Shown here: in pieces, positions 25,562 through 35,309 of the stretch
How the letters are laid out: the number at the start of each line of letters is the position of its first letter
Position numbering within the stretch: the first letter of the stretch is position 1
NCBI GenBank assembly: GCA_017429525.1
Contig: JAFROT010000030.1
Coordinates: forward strand, 1 to 64,000
Source of the DNA: Bacteroidaceae bacterium
Lineage (GTDB): Bacteria > Bacteroidota > Bacteroidia > Bacteroidales > Bacteroidaceae
DNA: 64,000 nt
Direction of reading: 5' to 3'
Position numbers and translations under genes: made by a program
The notes under the pieces: generated by a model
The model's database searches: none
Seen by the model: only the letters and a program-made list of their open reading frames with translations
What the model was told of the DNA's origin: nothing

Positions 25562-27799
25562 ATGAGAAAGATCGTATGTATAGTCCTCTGCCTCTTCGTA
25601 TGCTTAGGTCTTGAGGCGCAAAAATGGGAGAAAATCGGTGACCGCCCTCAAATGGGTTGGAACACTTGGAATAAATTTGCCGGTAATATCAACGAGGAAC
25701 TTGTCCGCGGCATCGCCGATGCGCTCGTTGAGACGGGTATGCGCGATGCCGGCTATACGTACATCAACCTGGACGACTGCTGGCATGGCGAGCGCGATGC
25801 CGATGGCTTCATCCAAGCCGATGCGAGACGCTTTCCCAACGGCATCAAGGCCTTGGCCGATTATGTCCATGCCCGCGGGCTAAAGCTCGGTATCTATAGC
25901 GACTGCGGCACAGCCACTTGCGCAGGCCGTCCCGGAAGCCTTGGCCATGAGTATCAGGATGCCCTTCAGTATGCCCGCTGGGAGGTGGACTACCTGAAGG
26001 AAGACTGGTGTAATACCACGGATATAAATGCTCGTGGAGCCTACAAACTGATGAGCGATGCCTTGCGCGCTTCAGGGCGCCCCATCTTCCTGAGCATGTG
26101 TGAATGGGGCAGCAACAAGCCTTGGCTCTGGGCCCGCGACATCGGGCATAGCTGGCGAATCGGGCCGGATATCTGGTGCAATTTCGATTCCACACGCGTG
26201 CATCCTCAGGGCTTCACGGATATCGGTGTCATGCAGTGCATACGCCTCTGCGAGCCTCTGCGCAAGTATGCAGGCCCCGGACATTGGAACGACCCCGACA
26301 TGCTCGAAGTAGGCAATGGCATGACGGTGAACGAGGACCGTGCCCACTTTACTATGTGGTGCATGATGGCCTCGCCCCTCATTCTGGGCAATGACCTGCG
26401 TTCGATGAGTCCGGAGACCAAAGCCATCCTCATGAATAGCGAGCTGATTGCAGTGGACCAGGATGAATTGGGCGTGCAAGGCCTGCGCTTCGCTACGGAG
26501 CAGGGCTTGGAGTTCTGGTTCAAGCCTCTGAAAGGCGGCGACTGGGCATTCACAATCCTCAACCCCACCAAGGCCCCTGTCAGCTATGCACTCAACTGGC
26601 AGCATTTCAATCTCACCGACATGGAGGTGAGCCGCTTAGGCACACACTTTGATAGTAAAATCTATAGAATCCGTAACCTCTGGACGCATAAGGACGAGGG
26701 CAAGACACTGCTTGCCGACAAGGTGTGGCGCACCCTCACCGTGCCGGCTCGCGATGTCATCTCCTACCGCCTTACGCCCGTCAGCACCAAGACTCCGACC
26801 ACGGCGCAGCTGCTGAGCACCCGCCTGACGCGCCTGGCCAAGAAAGGCATCATGTTCGGACATCAGGACGACCCCTTCTACGGTCTCGGCTGGAGCTATG
26901 AGGAAGGGCGCAGCGATGTCCGCGACCTTGTGGGCGACTATCCTGCCGTGATGGGCTTCGAGTTAGGTGGCATCGAGCTGGGCGTTGAGAAGAATCTCGA
27001 CAGCGTGCCTTTCCAAGTGATGCGCCGTGAGATCCTTGCGCAGCACCGGCGCGGTGGCATCGTCACCATCTCATGGCATCCCCGTAACCCGCTCACGGGA
27101 GGCACCGCCTGGGTCAATGGCGAAGAACGGAGCAAGAACACCGTGGCTGCGGTGCTGCCCGGCGGCAGATCGCATGACGTGTTCGAAATCTGGCTGAGAC
27201 GCCTCACCACCTTCCTCGCCTCGCTGAAGGATGAGCAGGGCCGACCGATTCCCTTCATCTTCCGTCCTTGGCACGAGAACAGCGGCGGCTGGTTCTGGTG
27301 GGGACACGGCCTGTGCTCCAGTCAGGAGTACCGCGCGCTGTGGAATATGACGCAAGACTTCGTAGCGCAGACGCTGCCCTATAATATTCTTTGGAGCTGG
27401 AGTCCCAACTATGGCTTCGAAGCCGATGCACTCGACACCTATCCCGGCCACAACCGCGTGGACATCATCGGGCTCGATGCCTACCAGCAGCGCAATGGTG
27501 AAGAGGCCTTTATCAAGCAGCTGAACAAGGACCTCGCCACGCTGTGCCAGTTGGCCCGTGAAGGCGGACGGCTGCTGGCGCTCACCGAGTGCGGCTTCCA
27601 GAACATCCCCGACCCAACGTGGTGGACGCGTGTGCTGCAGCCTCAGATTGAGAAATACCCCATCAGCTATTTCCTCGTCTGGCGCAACGCCGACCGCCGT
27701 CAGTATTTCGCGCCGGCTCCCGGCACGGCTGATGCCAAGGACTTCACGGAGATGGTAAAGAGCAAGAAAATATTGATGCTAAAAGATATTGCAAAATGA
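25562..27799 (+). CDS. Bifunctional GH27 alpha-galactosidase / GH26 beta-mannanase
   Basis: The 745-aa protein has a signal peptide ([20 protein letters not shown]). Residues about 25-410 are GH27: [29 protein letters not shown], nucleophile D148 in YLKEDWCNT and acid/base in [10 protein letters not shown] (244-246). Residues about 415-745 are a complete GH26 domain: [10 protein letters not shown], acid/base E572 in [15 protein letters not shown] and nucleophile E676 in LALTECGFQ. All catalytic residues of both are present. One secreted chain could remove alpha-1,6-galactose from galactomannan and cut or trim the mannan chain. There is no long linker. The next gene (GH130) overlaps by 4 bp. 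Confidence 0.92.
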   Translation: MRKIVCIVLCLFVCLGLEAQKWEKIGDRPQMGWNTWNKFAGNINEELVRGIADALVETGMRDAGYTYINLDDCWHGERDADGFIQADARRFPNGIKALADYVHARGLKLGIYSDCGTATCAGRPGSLGHEYQDALQYARWEVDYLKEDWCNTTDINARGAYKLMSDALRASGRPIFLSMCEWGSNKPWLWARDIGHSWRIGPDIWCNFDSTRVHPQGFTDIGVMQCIRLCEPLRKYAGPGHWNDPDMLEVGNGMTVNEDRAHFTMWCMMASPLILGNDLRSMSPETKAILMNSELIAVDQDELGVQGLRFATEQGLEFWFKPLKGGDWAFTILNPTKAPVSYALNWQHFNLTDMEVSRLGTHFDSKIYRIRNLWTHKDEGKTLLADKVWRTLTVPARDVISYRLTPVSTKTPTTAQLLSTRLTRLAKKGIMFGHQDDPFYGLGWSYEEGRSDVRDLVGDYPAVMGFELGGIELGVEKNLDSVPFQVMRREILAQHRRGGIVTISWHPRNPLTGGTAWVNGEERSKNTVAAVLPGGRSHDVFEIWLRRLTTFLASLKDEQGRPIPFIFRPWHENSGGWFWWGHGLCSSQEYRALWNMTQDFVAQTLPYNILWSWSPNYGFEADALDTYPGHNRVDIIGLDAYQQRNGEEAFIKQLNKDLATLCQLAREGGRLLALTECGFQNIPDPTWWTRVLQPQIEKYPISYFLVWRNADRRQYFAPAPGTADAKDFTEMVKSKKILMLKDIAK

Positions 27800-28989
27800 T
27801 AGACTTCGAACAACAACTTAATCGCTTGAGGGCACACCACGAAGAACTGCTCGAGCGCGCCAACGAACCCCTGCCGTGGGGCAATGGCATCTATGAGAAA
27901 TATAAATTCCCCATCCTCACGGCTGAGCACACGCCCCTGGAGTGGCGTTACGACTTCTCGCCCGAGGACAACCCCTACCTGATGCAACGCATTATGATCA
28001 ATGCCGTGCTGAACGCAGGCGCCATCAAGTTGGATGGCCGTTATCTGGTGGTCTGTCGCGTCGAGGGTGCCGACCGTAAGAGTTTCTTCGCCGTGGCCGA
28101 ATCGCCCAATGGCATCGACCGCTGGCGCTTCTGGCCCGAGCCGATCACCCTGCCAGAGAGCGACGTGCCCGCAACGAATGTCTACGACATGCGCCTGACG
28201 CAGCACGAGGACGGCTGGATCTATGGCATCTTCTGCGTCGAGCGGCATGACGACAGTTGCCCTTCCGACCTCAGCGCCGCCACGGCAGCTGCGGGCATCG
28301 CTCGCACCCGCGACCTCATCAACTGGGAACGCCTGCCCGACCTGCAGTCCCCCAGTCAGCAGCGCAACGTCGTCCTCCACCCCGAGTTCATCCGTACCAA
28401 GATGGTTGATGGTCAACCCGTCAGCGGTCAGTGGTATGCCTTCTACACGCGTCCGCAGGATGGTTTCATCGACACCGGTTCGGGCGGAGGCATTGGATGG
28501 GCATTGGTCGACGATATCACCCATGCCGTTGTCAAGGAAGAGACCATCATCAATCCACGCCACTATCACACCATCATGGAAGTCAAGAATGGCGAAGGCC
28601 CTCATCCGCTCAAGACGCCGCAGGGGTGGTTGCATCTGGCCCATGGCGTGCGTGGCACGGCCGACGGCTTGCGCTATGTCCTCTACATGTACATGACGGC
28701 CCTCGACGACCCCACGCGTGTCATCGCCCAGCCTGGCGGCTACTTCCTTGTGCCTGAGGGACAAGAGTACTTGGGCGATGTGATGAATGTAGCATTCTCC
28801 AATGGTTGGATTCAGGACGACGATGGGCGCGTCCTCATCTACTACGCCACAGCCGACACTCGCTTGCATGTCGCCGTCTCCACTGTCGACCGCCTCGTCG
28901 ACTACTGCCTCCACACGCCCAAGGATGGGTTGACCACATCGGCCAGCGTGGAGACCATCAAAGCGCTTATCCGCAAAAATCGTAAATGA
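27796..28989 (+). CDS. GH130 beta-mannoside phosphorylase (mannosylglucose phosphorylase type)
   Basis: The 397-aa protein lacks a signal peptide, as expected for a cytoplasmic phosphorylase. The sequence follows the GH130_1 pattern: [18 protein letters not shown], the proton-donor aspartate in [18 protein letters not shown], phosphate-binding residues in [20 protein letters not shown] and in [20 protein letters not shown]130_1 enzymes phosphorolyse 4-O-beta-D-mannosyl-D-glucose. In Bacteroides fragilis such a gene works with a GH26 mannanase, a sugar importer and an epimerase; no epimerase gene is seen in this window. The start overlaps the GH27-GH26 stop (ATGA at 27796). Confidence 0.9.
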   Translation: MIDFEQQLNRLRAHHEELLERANEPLPWGNGIYEKYKFPILTAEHTPLEWRYDFSPEDNPYLMQRIMINAVLNAGAIKLDGRYLVVCRVEGADRKSFFAVAESPNGIDRWRFWPEPITLPESDVPATNVYDMRLTQHEDGWIYGIFCVERHDDSCPSDLSAATAAAGIARTRDLINWERLPDLQSPSQQRNVVLHPEFIRTKMVDGQPVSGQWYAFYTRPQDGFIDTGSGGGIGWALVDDITHAVVKEETIINPRHYHTIMEVKNGEGPHPLKTPQGWLHLAHGVRGTADGLRYVLYMYMTALDDPTRVIAQPGGYFLVPEGQEYLGDVMNVAFSNGWIQDDDGRVLIYYATADTRLHVAVSTVDRLVDYCLHTPKDGLTTSASVETIKALIRKNRK

Positions 28990-29016
28990 AATCGCTCACC
29001 TAATTCTTCTGCGCTG

Positions 29017-30492
29017 ATGACGTTACGCCACAACTGCCTCTTGCTCATGTTGATAAGTCATTTGACCGCATGGGCTCAATTCCCATTCGCCATCCTCGCT
29101 GGCGACTATCCAGACCCTTCTATCGTTCGCGACGGACAGGACTATTATATGACCCACACCGCCAACTACTACCAGCCCGGTTTCCTCATCTGGCACTCGC
29201 GCGACCTCTTCCATTGGGAACCCGTCTGCCGTGCCGTCAGCCATTTCCGTGGCTCGGCTTGGGCGCCTGATTTCCAGAAGGTGGGCGACACCTTCTATAT
29301 CTACTATCCGGCAGGGGGAACCAACTGGGTAACGACGGCGAAGGACGTTCGTGGGCCTTGGACCGACCCTGTTGACTTGCACATCGAAGGCATCGACCCA
29401 GGCCTTGTCGTAACGCCTGAAGGCAAGCGCTATCTCTTCACCAACTCGGGTCGGGTGACGCCGCTCACGCCCGATGGTCTGGCTCGCGATGGCGAGACGA
29501 AGACAGTGTACCGCGGATGGGCATATCCCAAAGAATGGGAAACAGAATGCTTCTGTCTGGAATCGCCTAAACTCACCTATCACGATGGCTACTACTACAT
29601 GACCTCCGCTGAAGGCGGAACGGCTGGTCCTGCCACCAGCCATATGGCTGTCTGCGCACGTGCTCGCGACCTCTATGGACCGTGGGAAGAATCGCCCTAC
29701 AACCCCATTGTCCACACTTATTCGGCCGACGAACGTTGGTGGTCGAAGGGGCATGGCACCATCGTAGAGGGCCCCGGCGGTCAGTGGTGGATGGTTTATC
29801 ATGCTTACAATCGAGATGCTTACGCCTTAGGTCGCCATACGCTCATCGAGCCCATCGAGTGGACGCGAGGTGGTTGGTATCGTCCCGTTAAAGATTATCC
29901 TTGCGACAATGTCGAAACCTCCAGCCCCGTGCTTTCCGACGACTTCGGTTCCGCACAGTTAGGATGGCAGTGGACCGGCTGGAACGAGAATATCACGCAG
30001 GCGGTCACCCTCGAGCGTGGCGCTCTTTGTCTGCCCGGACGCGGCACCTCGCCAAAGGATGCCCGTCTGGCCCTCATCACGGCCATGGACACTCACTACG
30101 CCGTCCAAGCGGAAGTGAACATCGACAAAAAACAGGGAGCGGGTGGATTGCTGCTTTTCTACAACGAGAAAGCCTACGCCGGCATCCTGGCCGACCGTCA
30201 GCACCTCACCGTCTATCGGGACTCGGCGTCGACCCAGCAGCTGCCCAACACGATTGGCACTCGGCTGACCCTTCGGCTGCAGAACCGAGGAGGACAGCTC
30301 GCTGTCAGCGTCCAAAAACGAGATGGCTCATGGTTGTCTTTGGCCGAGGGCATCGATGTGTCGGCTTTCCACCACAATAACTTCGGCGAGTTCATTGCCC
30401 TGCGACCAGCCCTCTGTGCTGTCGGTGGTGGCAAAGTCAGTTTCCGCCATTTCGTCTACGAACGGCTCGCGCCATCGACAGAGAATGAATAG
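29017..30492 (+). CDS. Secreted GH43 glycosidase of the mannan operon
   Basis: The 491-aa protein has a short signal peptide (MTLRHNCLLLMLISHLTAWA). The GH43 catalytic domain has the base aspartate in AGDYPDPSIVRDGQDYYM, the aspartate in GIDPGLVVTPEGKRYLF and the acid glutamate in CFCLESPKLTYHDGYYYM. From about residue 315 there is a ConA-like beta-sandwich (DDFGSAQLGWQWTGWNENIT) as in beta-xylosidase C-terminal domains. It may remove xylose, arabinose or other side groups from mixed hemicellulose. The 27-bp gap from GH130 and the following transporter put it in the same operon. Confidence 0.82.
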   Translation: MTLRHNCLLLMLISHLTAWAQFPFAILAGDYPDPSIVRDGQDYYMTHTANYYQPGFLIWHSRDLFHWEPVCRAVSHFRGSAWAPDFQKVGDTFYIYYPAGGTNWVTTAKDVRGPWTDPVDLHIEGIDPGLVVTPEGKRYLFTNSGRVTPLTPDGLARDGETKTVYRGWAYPKEWETECFCLESPKLTYHDGYYYMTSAEGGTAGPATSHMAVCARARDLYGPWEESPYNPIVHTYSADERWWSKGHGTIVEGPGGQWWMVYHAYNRDAYALGRHTLIEPIEWTRGGWYRPVKDYPCDNVETSSPVLSDDFGSAQLGWQWTGWNENITQAVTLERGALCLPGRGTSPKDARLALITAMDTHYAVQAEVNIDKKQGAGGLLLFYNEKAYAGILADRQHLTVYRDSASTQQLPNTIGTRLTLRLQNRGGQLAVSVQKRDGSWLSLAEGIDVSAFHHNNFGEFIALRPALCAVGGGKVSFRHFVYERLAPSTENE

Positions 30493-30526
30493 ATAAAGGT
30501 CTTTCAAAACAATTCTATACCCCCCC

Positions 30527-31963
30527 ATGACTACTAATCAAAAAAGCTCACTTCTCGAGCGCATCGGCTATGGCTTTGGCGATATGTCGTCGTCCATGTT
30601 CTGGAAGGTGTTCTCCTACTACCTCCCCTTCTTCTACAGCAATGTCTTCGGCCTCACGCTCGTCGACGCAGGCGTGCTGGTGCTCGTCACCCGCATCTGG
30701 GATGCCGTCTCCGACCCTATGATGGGTGTCATCGCCGACCGTACCTCTACGCGCTGGGGCAAGTACCGTCCCTATCTCTTGTTTGTGGCGCCCCTGTTCT
30801 CCATTGCCGGCATCCTGCTGTTTACGACGCCCGACTGGAGCTATGGCGCCAAACTCATCTACGCCTACGTCACCTACATCCTCATGATGACGGTCTACAC
30901 GGGTATCAACGTCCCCTATGGTGCCATGCTCGGAGTGATGACTGACGACCCACAGGAGAAGACCGTCTTCTCCTCCTTCCGTATGTTCTTCGCCTATGGC
31001 GGCTCGTTCATAGCCCTGGCAGCATGGGAGCCGCTGGTCAATTTCTTCAAGTCATCGGTTTCTCAGTCCTCGACGGCCTCTGCCTGGCAGTACGCGATGA
31101 TGGTCATCGCCGCTGTCTGCTTTGTCCTCTTCCTCGCTTGCTTTGCCCTGACGCGAGAGCGTGTGAAGACTGTATCCACTGTCAGCGTAGGCTCCGATTT
31201 CAAGGCGCTGCTGCACAACCGTCCTTGGTGGCTGCTCATCGGCGCAGCCCTCTGCTTCAACCTCTTCAGCACCGTCCGCGGCGCCACTGTCGCCTACTAT
31301 TTCGCCGACATCATCGGTTTCGACCAGACCCTTGATTTTCAGCTTTTCAACTTTTCAGCTTTTCAACTCCTCTTCTACGCCGGCCTGTTCCTCAGCGTAG
31401 GTGAGGTCGCCAATATGGCGGGTGTGGCCTTGACCGTAGGGCTGGCGCGTCGGTTGGGCAAGAAGTCGCTCTTCATCTGCGTCAACTGCGCCCTTGTGGT
31501 GCTCAGCATCCTCTTCTTCTTTGTGCCCGTCACGCCTGCTGGCTTTTGGCTGATGCTGCTCCTGCAGGTGCTCATCAGCATCCTCACGGGCATTATGTCA
31601 CCCCTCGTCTGGTCGATGTACGCCGATGTCTCGGACTATGCCGAACTGCGCTTCCACACCGCCTCCACGGGACTCATCTTCTCCTCCAGCTCCATGGCGC
31701 AGAAGTTCGGCGGTGCCATCGGTGGCGCTGCCGTGCTATGGCTCCTCTCGGCCTGTGGCTATACCCCTCGTACCGACGAGCAGTTGGCCGCACAAGCCGT
31801 CCTCCAGCAGCCCGAGTCGGCACTCCTGTGCCTGCGCTACCTCATGTCGTTCATCCCAGCCGCCGTGGCCGTGCTCGCCATCGTTGTCTGTCATTTCTAT
31901 CCCCTCACCACTGAGCGCGTCGACGACATCAATCGCCAGCTGCGCGCCACCCGCGTTTGTTAA
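30527..31963 (+). CDS. GPH-family sugar:cation symporter (MFS)
   Basis: The 478-aa protein has about 12 membrane segments. The GPH/MelB pattern is clear: ERIGYGFGDMSSSMFW at the start, WDAVSDPMMGVIADRTSTRWGKYRPY in the first half and ANMAGVALTVGLARRLGKK in the second. It should import mannan-derived disaccharides such as mannobiose or mannosylglucose for the GH130 phosphorylase. The loop near residue 270 (FQLFNFSAFQLLFYAG) is encoded by a short CAGCTTTTCAACTTTT repeat at 31334-31367. It adds about ten residues compared with relatives I recall, and looks like an in-frame repeat insertion. Confidence 0.88.
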   Translation: MTTNQKSSLLERIGYGFGDMSSSMFWKVFSYYLPFFYSNVFGLTLVDAGVLVLVTRIWDAVSDPMMGVIADRTSTRWGKYRPYLLFVAPLFSIAGILLFTTPDWSYGAKLIYAYVTYILMMTVYTGINVPYGAMLGVMTDDPQEKTVFSSFRMFFAYGGSFIALAAWEPLVNFFKSSVSQSSTASAWQYAMMVIAAVCFVLFLACFALTRERVKTVSTVSVGSDFKALLHNRPWWLLIGAALCFNLFSTVRGATVAYYFADIIGFDQTLDFQLFNFSAFQLLFYAGLFLSVGEVANMAGVALTVGLARRLGKKSLFICVNCALVVLSILFFFVPVTPAGFWLMLLLQVLISILTGIMSPLVWSMYADVSDYAELRFHTASTGLIFSSSSMAQKFGGAIGGAAVLWLLSACGYTPRTDEQLAAQAVLQQPESALLCLRYLMSFIPAAVAVLAIVVCHFYPLTTERVDDINRQLRATRVC

Positions 31964-32011
31964 AAAAGCATTAAATCCCAGCTTGTTTGGTCGTCGTTTT
32001 GCATTTATTGC

Positions 32012-32019
32012 TATATTTG
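32012..32019 (+). promoter_or_regulatory. -7 promoter box for rnr
   Basis: TATATTTG lies 32 bp before the ATG of RNase R. A TTTG lies upstream (31986-31989), but at 22 bp rather than the usual 19. Confidence 0.55.
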
Positions 32020-32050
32020 CACCACAAAACTAACTCAAACAACGACGACC

Positions 32051-34306
32051 ATGGGAAAAGGGAAAAAGACAGGTGGACGCCACCTCAACAAATGGCAAAT
32101 GACCGAGCAGGTGAGGAACCTGTTCCAGGAACACGCGGGCGAGCTGGTAGACATCAAGACCGTCTTCCGCGAACTCCACATCAACACGCATCCGGGCAAG
32201 CTGCTCTGCATGGACGTCATCGACGACCTGCTTCACGATGACTTCATCATCGAGCAGGCGCAGATGCGCTACACGCTGGCCACAAAGTCCACCGTCATGG
32301 AGGGACTCTTCCAGCGCAAGCACAACGGCAAGAACACCTTCCTGCCCGACGATGGCGGCGAGCCCGTGCTTGTGGCTGAGCGCAACTCCCTCCATGCCAT
32401 GGACGGCGACCGCGTGCGCATCCAGATGATGGCCCGTCGCCGAGGACATGTCCGCGAGGCGCAGGTCACGGCCATCCTCGAGCGCGCCGACAAGTCGTTC
32501 GTGGGACGTCTCAGCGTGCGGCGCGACTTCGCTTTCCTCCTCACCGAGGACCGCACCCTCTCCAACGACATCTTCATCCCTAAGAATCAGCTCCATGGCG
32601 GTCGCGACGGCGACAAGGTCATCGTGAAGATTGTCGAATGGCCCGATGGCTCGAAGAACCCCATCGGTCGCGTCGTCGAGGTGCTCGGACAGGCCGGCGA
32701 GAACGAGACCGAGATGCATGCCATCCTCGCGGAATTCGGGCTCCCCTACACTTACCCGCGTGCCGTCGAGGAAGCGGCCAATCGCATCGATGCCACCATC
32801 ACCCCTGCCGACCTCGCTGGGCGCGAGGACCTGCGCAACACCCTCACCTTCACCATCGACCCGCGCGATGCCAAGGACTTCGACGATGCGCTCAGCTTCA
32901 GGGAAATCGCAAATGAGAAATCTTCAAATGGTAAGTGCTATGAGGTTGGCGTCCACATAGCCGACGTTTCCCATTACGTCACCGAAGGCTCCATCATCGA
33001 CAAGGAAGCCGTCAAGCGCGGCACCAGCGTCTACCTCGTCGACCGTACCATCCCTATGCTGCCCGAGCGCCTCTGCAACAACATCTGTTCCCTGCGTCCC
33101 GACGAGGACAAGCTCACCTACAGCGTCATCTTCGAACTCAACGAACGCGCCGAAGTCCGCCGCTGGCGCCTCGCACATACCGTCACGCGCAGCGACCGGC
33201 GCTTCACCTACGAAGAGGTACAGGCGCTCCTCGAGGCTCGTCACGAAGCCAGCGAGGAAGACTACCATGCCCCGGGTGACCACTCGCCACTGCCTGGCGC
33301 CGAGTTCGAGGGCGACAAAGCGCTCGCCCTGCGCCCCGTTGAGGATTTCGCCGATGCCCTCATCACCCTCAATCACCTCGCCAAGCTCCTCCGTCAGCGC
33401 CGTTTCGCAGCAGGAGCCGTCGACTTCGATCGCCCCGAGGTGCGCTTCGACATCGACGAGAAAGGTCATCCCATCGGCACCTACTACAAGGTCGCCAAGG
33501 ATGCCAACAAGCTCATCGAGGAGTTCATGCTGCTGGCCAACCGCACTGTCGCCGAGAGCATCGGACGCGTGCCTAAGGGCAAGAAAGCCAAGGTGCTGCC
33601 CTACCGCATCCATGAGCAGCCCGACCCCGACAAGCTGCTCAACCTCTCACAGTTCGTTGCCAAATTCGGGCGCCGCCTCAAGACCACTGGCAGCCGACAG
33701 GAGATTTCCAAGAACCTCAACCGCCTTCTCCATGACGTCCATGGGCAGAAGGAGCAGAATCTCGTCGAGATGGTAGCCTTGCGCGCTATGATGAAGGCCA
33801 AGTACTCAACCATCAACATCGGGCACTACGGCCTCGCCTTCGACTACTACACCCATTTCACCTCGCCCATCCGTCGCTACCCCGACCTTATGGTTCATCG
33901 CCTCCTCACCCGCTATGCCGATGGTGGACGCTCCGCCAATCAGGACAAATACGAAGCCCTCTGCGAGCAGAGCTCCGACATGGAGCAGACGGCAGCCCTG
34001 GCCGAGCGTGCCAGCATCAAGTACAAGCAGGTCGAGTTCATGGCCGACAAGATAGGGCAGCAGTTCGACGGTATCATCTCAGGCATCAACGAGTTTGGCA
34101 TCTATGTCGAGCTCAACGATTCCAAGTGCGAAGGCATGGTTCCTCTGCGCGACCTGGCAGATGACTACTACGACTTCGACGAGCGCAACTACCAGCTCCT
34201 TGGTCGCCGCCGCCATCGTCGCTACACCCTCGGCGACCCCATCCGCATCACTGTCGCCCGTGCCAACCTCGACAAGAAGCAGCTCGATTTCGCCATTGCG
34301 GAGTAG
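32051..34306 (+). CDS. rnr: Ribonuclease R
   Basis: The 751-aa 3'-5' exoribonuclease degrades structured RNA processively in the cytoplasm. It has an N-terminal winged-helix region (about 15-80), two cold-shock domains, an RNB catalytic domain and a C-terminal S1 domain (QFDGIISGINEFGIYVELND). The RNB metal-binding motif is TIDPRDAKDFDDALSF, and HFTSPIRRYPDLMVHRLL is the usual second signature. A short lysine- and asparagine-rich stretch (EIANEKSSNGKCYEVG) sits in the catalytic domain in place of the usual direct link. It is a single gene with its own promoter, close behind the mannan operon. Confidence 0.95.
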   Translation: MGKGKKTGGRHLNKWQMTEQVRNLFQEHAGELVDIKTVFRELHINTHPGKLLCMDVIDDLLHDDFIIEQAQMRYTLATKSTVMEGLFQRKHNGKNTFLPDDGGEPVLVAERNSLHAMDGDRVRIQMMARRRGHVREAQVTAILERADKSFVGRLSVRRDFAFLLTEDRTLSNDIFIPKNQLHGGRDGDKVIVKIVEWPDGSKNPIGRVVEVLGQAGENETEMHAILAEFGLPYTYPRAVEEAANRIDATITPADLAGREDLRNTLTFTIDPRDAKDFDDALSFREIANEKSSNGKCYEVGVHIADVSHYVTEGSIIDKEAVKRGTSVYLVDRTIPMLPERLCNNICSLRPDEDKLTYSVIFELNERAEVRRWRLAHTVTRSDRRFTYEEVQALLEARHEASEEDYHAPGDHSPLPGAEFEGDKALALRPVEDFADALITLNHLAKLLRQRRFAAGAVDFDRPEVRFDIDEKGHPIGTYYKVAKDANKLIEEFMLLANRTVAESIGRVPKGKKAKVLPYRIHEQPDPDKLLNLSQFVAKFGRRLKTTGSRQEISKNLNRLLHDVHGQKEQNLVEMVALRAMMKAKYSTINIGHYGLAFDYYTHFTSPIRRYPDLMVHRLLTRYADGGRSANQDKYEALCEQSSDMEQTAALAERASIKYKQVEFMADKIGQQFDGIISGINEFGIYVELNDSKCEGMVPLRDLADDYYDFDERNYQLLGRRRHRRYTLGDPIRITVARANLDKKQLDFAIAE

Positions 34307-34628
34307 GGCATCTCTTTTATGCAACGCTGGCAGGCACTGAGATACAGCTTGGGAGTTCCTGCCATCTCTCGCTGGACAAAACATACGAACTGATGGACTT
34401 ATATCGCTTACTGTGCGCCCTCTCGATGGGAGAACTGGTCTGCCTGGCCTTGCTGCTGCTCTTCATGCGAGCGCCGATGCAGCATGAGTGGCAATCGTTT
34501 CGCAAGGCGAAGCTCTTCACCGCCCCGGCAAGAACTGACTGCTCTGACGTGACACTGAAAGTAAATGAGGATTGCGCTTTGCGCAAGAAATCTAACAAAA
34601 TCTATAACAAAATCTAACAAGGATATTT

Positions 34629-34745
34629 TTGACGAGGAAAGTAAATGCGGAGTAAATGCGGAGTAAATTATTTCAGTAAATATTATATATCATTCTTGGC
34701 TGAAATTTACTCCGTATTTACTCCGCATTTACTTTCAGTGTCAAA
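34629..34745. repeat. AGTAAATGC hairpin element, complete copy
   Basis: The left arm 34637-34668 and right arm 34705-34736 are inverted copies, 31 of 32 positions matching. Each arm contains two units of GCGGAGTAAAT after GAAAGTAAAT. The 36-nt loop includes TTTCAGTAAATATTATATAT and CATTCTTGG. An RNA copy would fold into a very stable stem. Related copies are at 36528-36655 and 21123-21195. Confidence 0.85.
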
Positions 34746-35043
34746 GACCGCATTTACTTTTCCACCCTCTCTATGAGTTTTTCCCGAAATTATCTTTCAC
34801 GCCTTCACACGTTTTGAAAGCCAGGCGATTAAGTGTGAAAGATAGGGTGAAAGATGGGTGATTTGGTGATAGATTTCACTTTTTTTTAACGCGTTTATCC
34901 CATTTTCATCTGGTTAAAAAGCACAGCCTCTTCCGCCCACGGACTGCCGACGACGGGTTCATGGCTGATCCACAACTTGTCCTTGCCTGTTTCATGGCGC
35001 ATGCCTCAGCGTAGGGCTGGGCCTTTACGTCTATAGCTTAGCA

Positions 35044-35109
35044 GTTTTCCAACCGGTTGGAAAACCGATTGCATATAGGTCCTAACAGTTTTCCAAACGG
35101 TTGGAAAAC
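35044..35109. repeat. Tandem pair of 22-bp palindromes
   Basis: TTTTCCAACCGGTTGGAAAA with flanking G and C is a perfect palindrome at 35044-35065. A near copy with AAACGG in the centre lies at 35088-35109. Both are followed by CGA, so the whole is a 44-bp direct repeat. They could be binding sites for a dimeric regulator or stable hairpins; no adjacent regulator gene is seen. Confidence 0.75.
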
Positions 35110-35210
35110 CGAATACACACCGTTAGCTGGTAGTTAGCGACACGTTTGTTGTGAGCTCAGCTCCATAGCCATGTAGGATAGTAAAAACTACGACTGGACG
35201 TTTTGGGACG

Positions 35211-35298
35211 GCGCGCACATGCGGACATGAAGGGCGATGCGTGCGGACGTGAAAGACGATGCGAGCGGACGTGAAGGGTGATGCGAGCGGACGTAGGG
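35211..35298. repeat. 22-bp tandem repeat, locus C
   Basis: Four units of 22 bp, built on GATGCGAGCGGACGTGAAGG, end 11 bp before the stop codon of the glycosyltransferase gene. In reverse complement (CTTCACGTCCGCTCGCATC) they align with locus B. Confidence 0.8.
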
Positions 35299-35309
35299 GT
35301 GTTTGTCCC

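Larger units (their letters stand above)
34307..35309. other. One-kilobase intergenic region rich in dyads
   Basis: No reliable gene is present; a 74-codon frame from 34393 has one hydrophobic segment but ends inside a repeat. In order the region holds a hairpin built on GGCAGG/CCTGCC after rnr (about 34330-34366), a one-arm copy CACTGAAAGTAAATG (34553-34567), the long AGTAAATGC hairpin (34629-34745), two palindromes TTTTCCAACCGGTTGGAAAA (35044-35109), and 22-bp repeat locus C (35211-35298). Confidence 0.65.

Noticed and set aside
34393..34617. A 74-codon frame with one hydrophobic stretch after rnr
   Set aside because: The C-terminal part runs into repeat sequence and there is no promoter or homology I can recognise.
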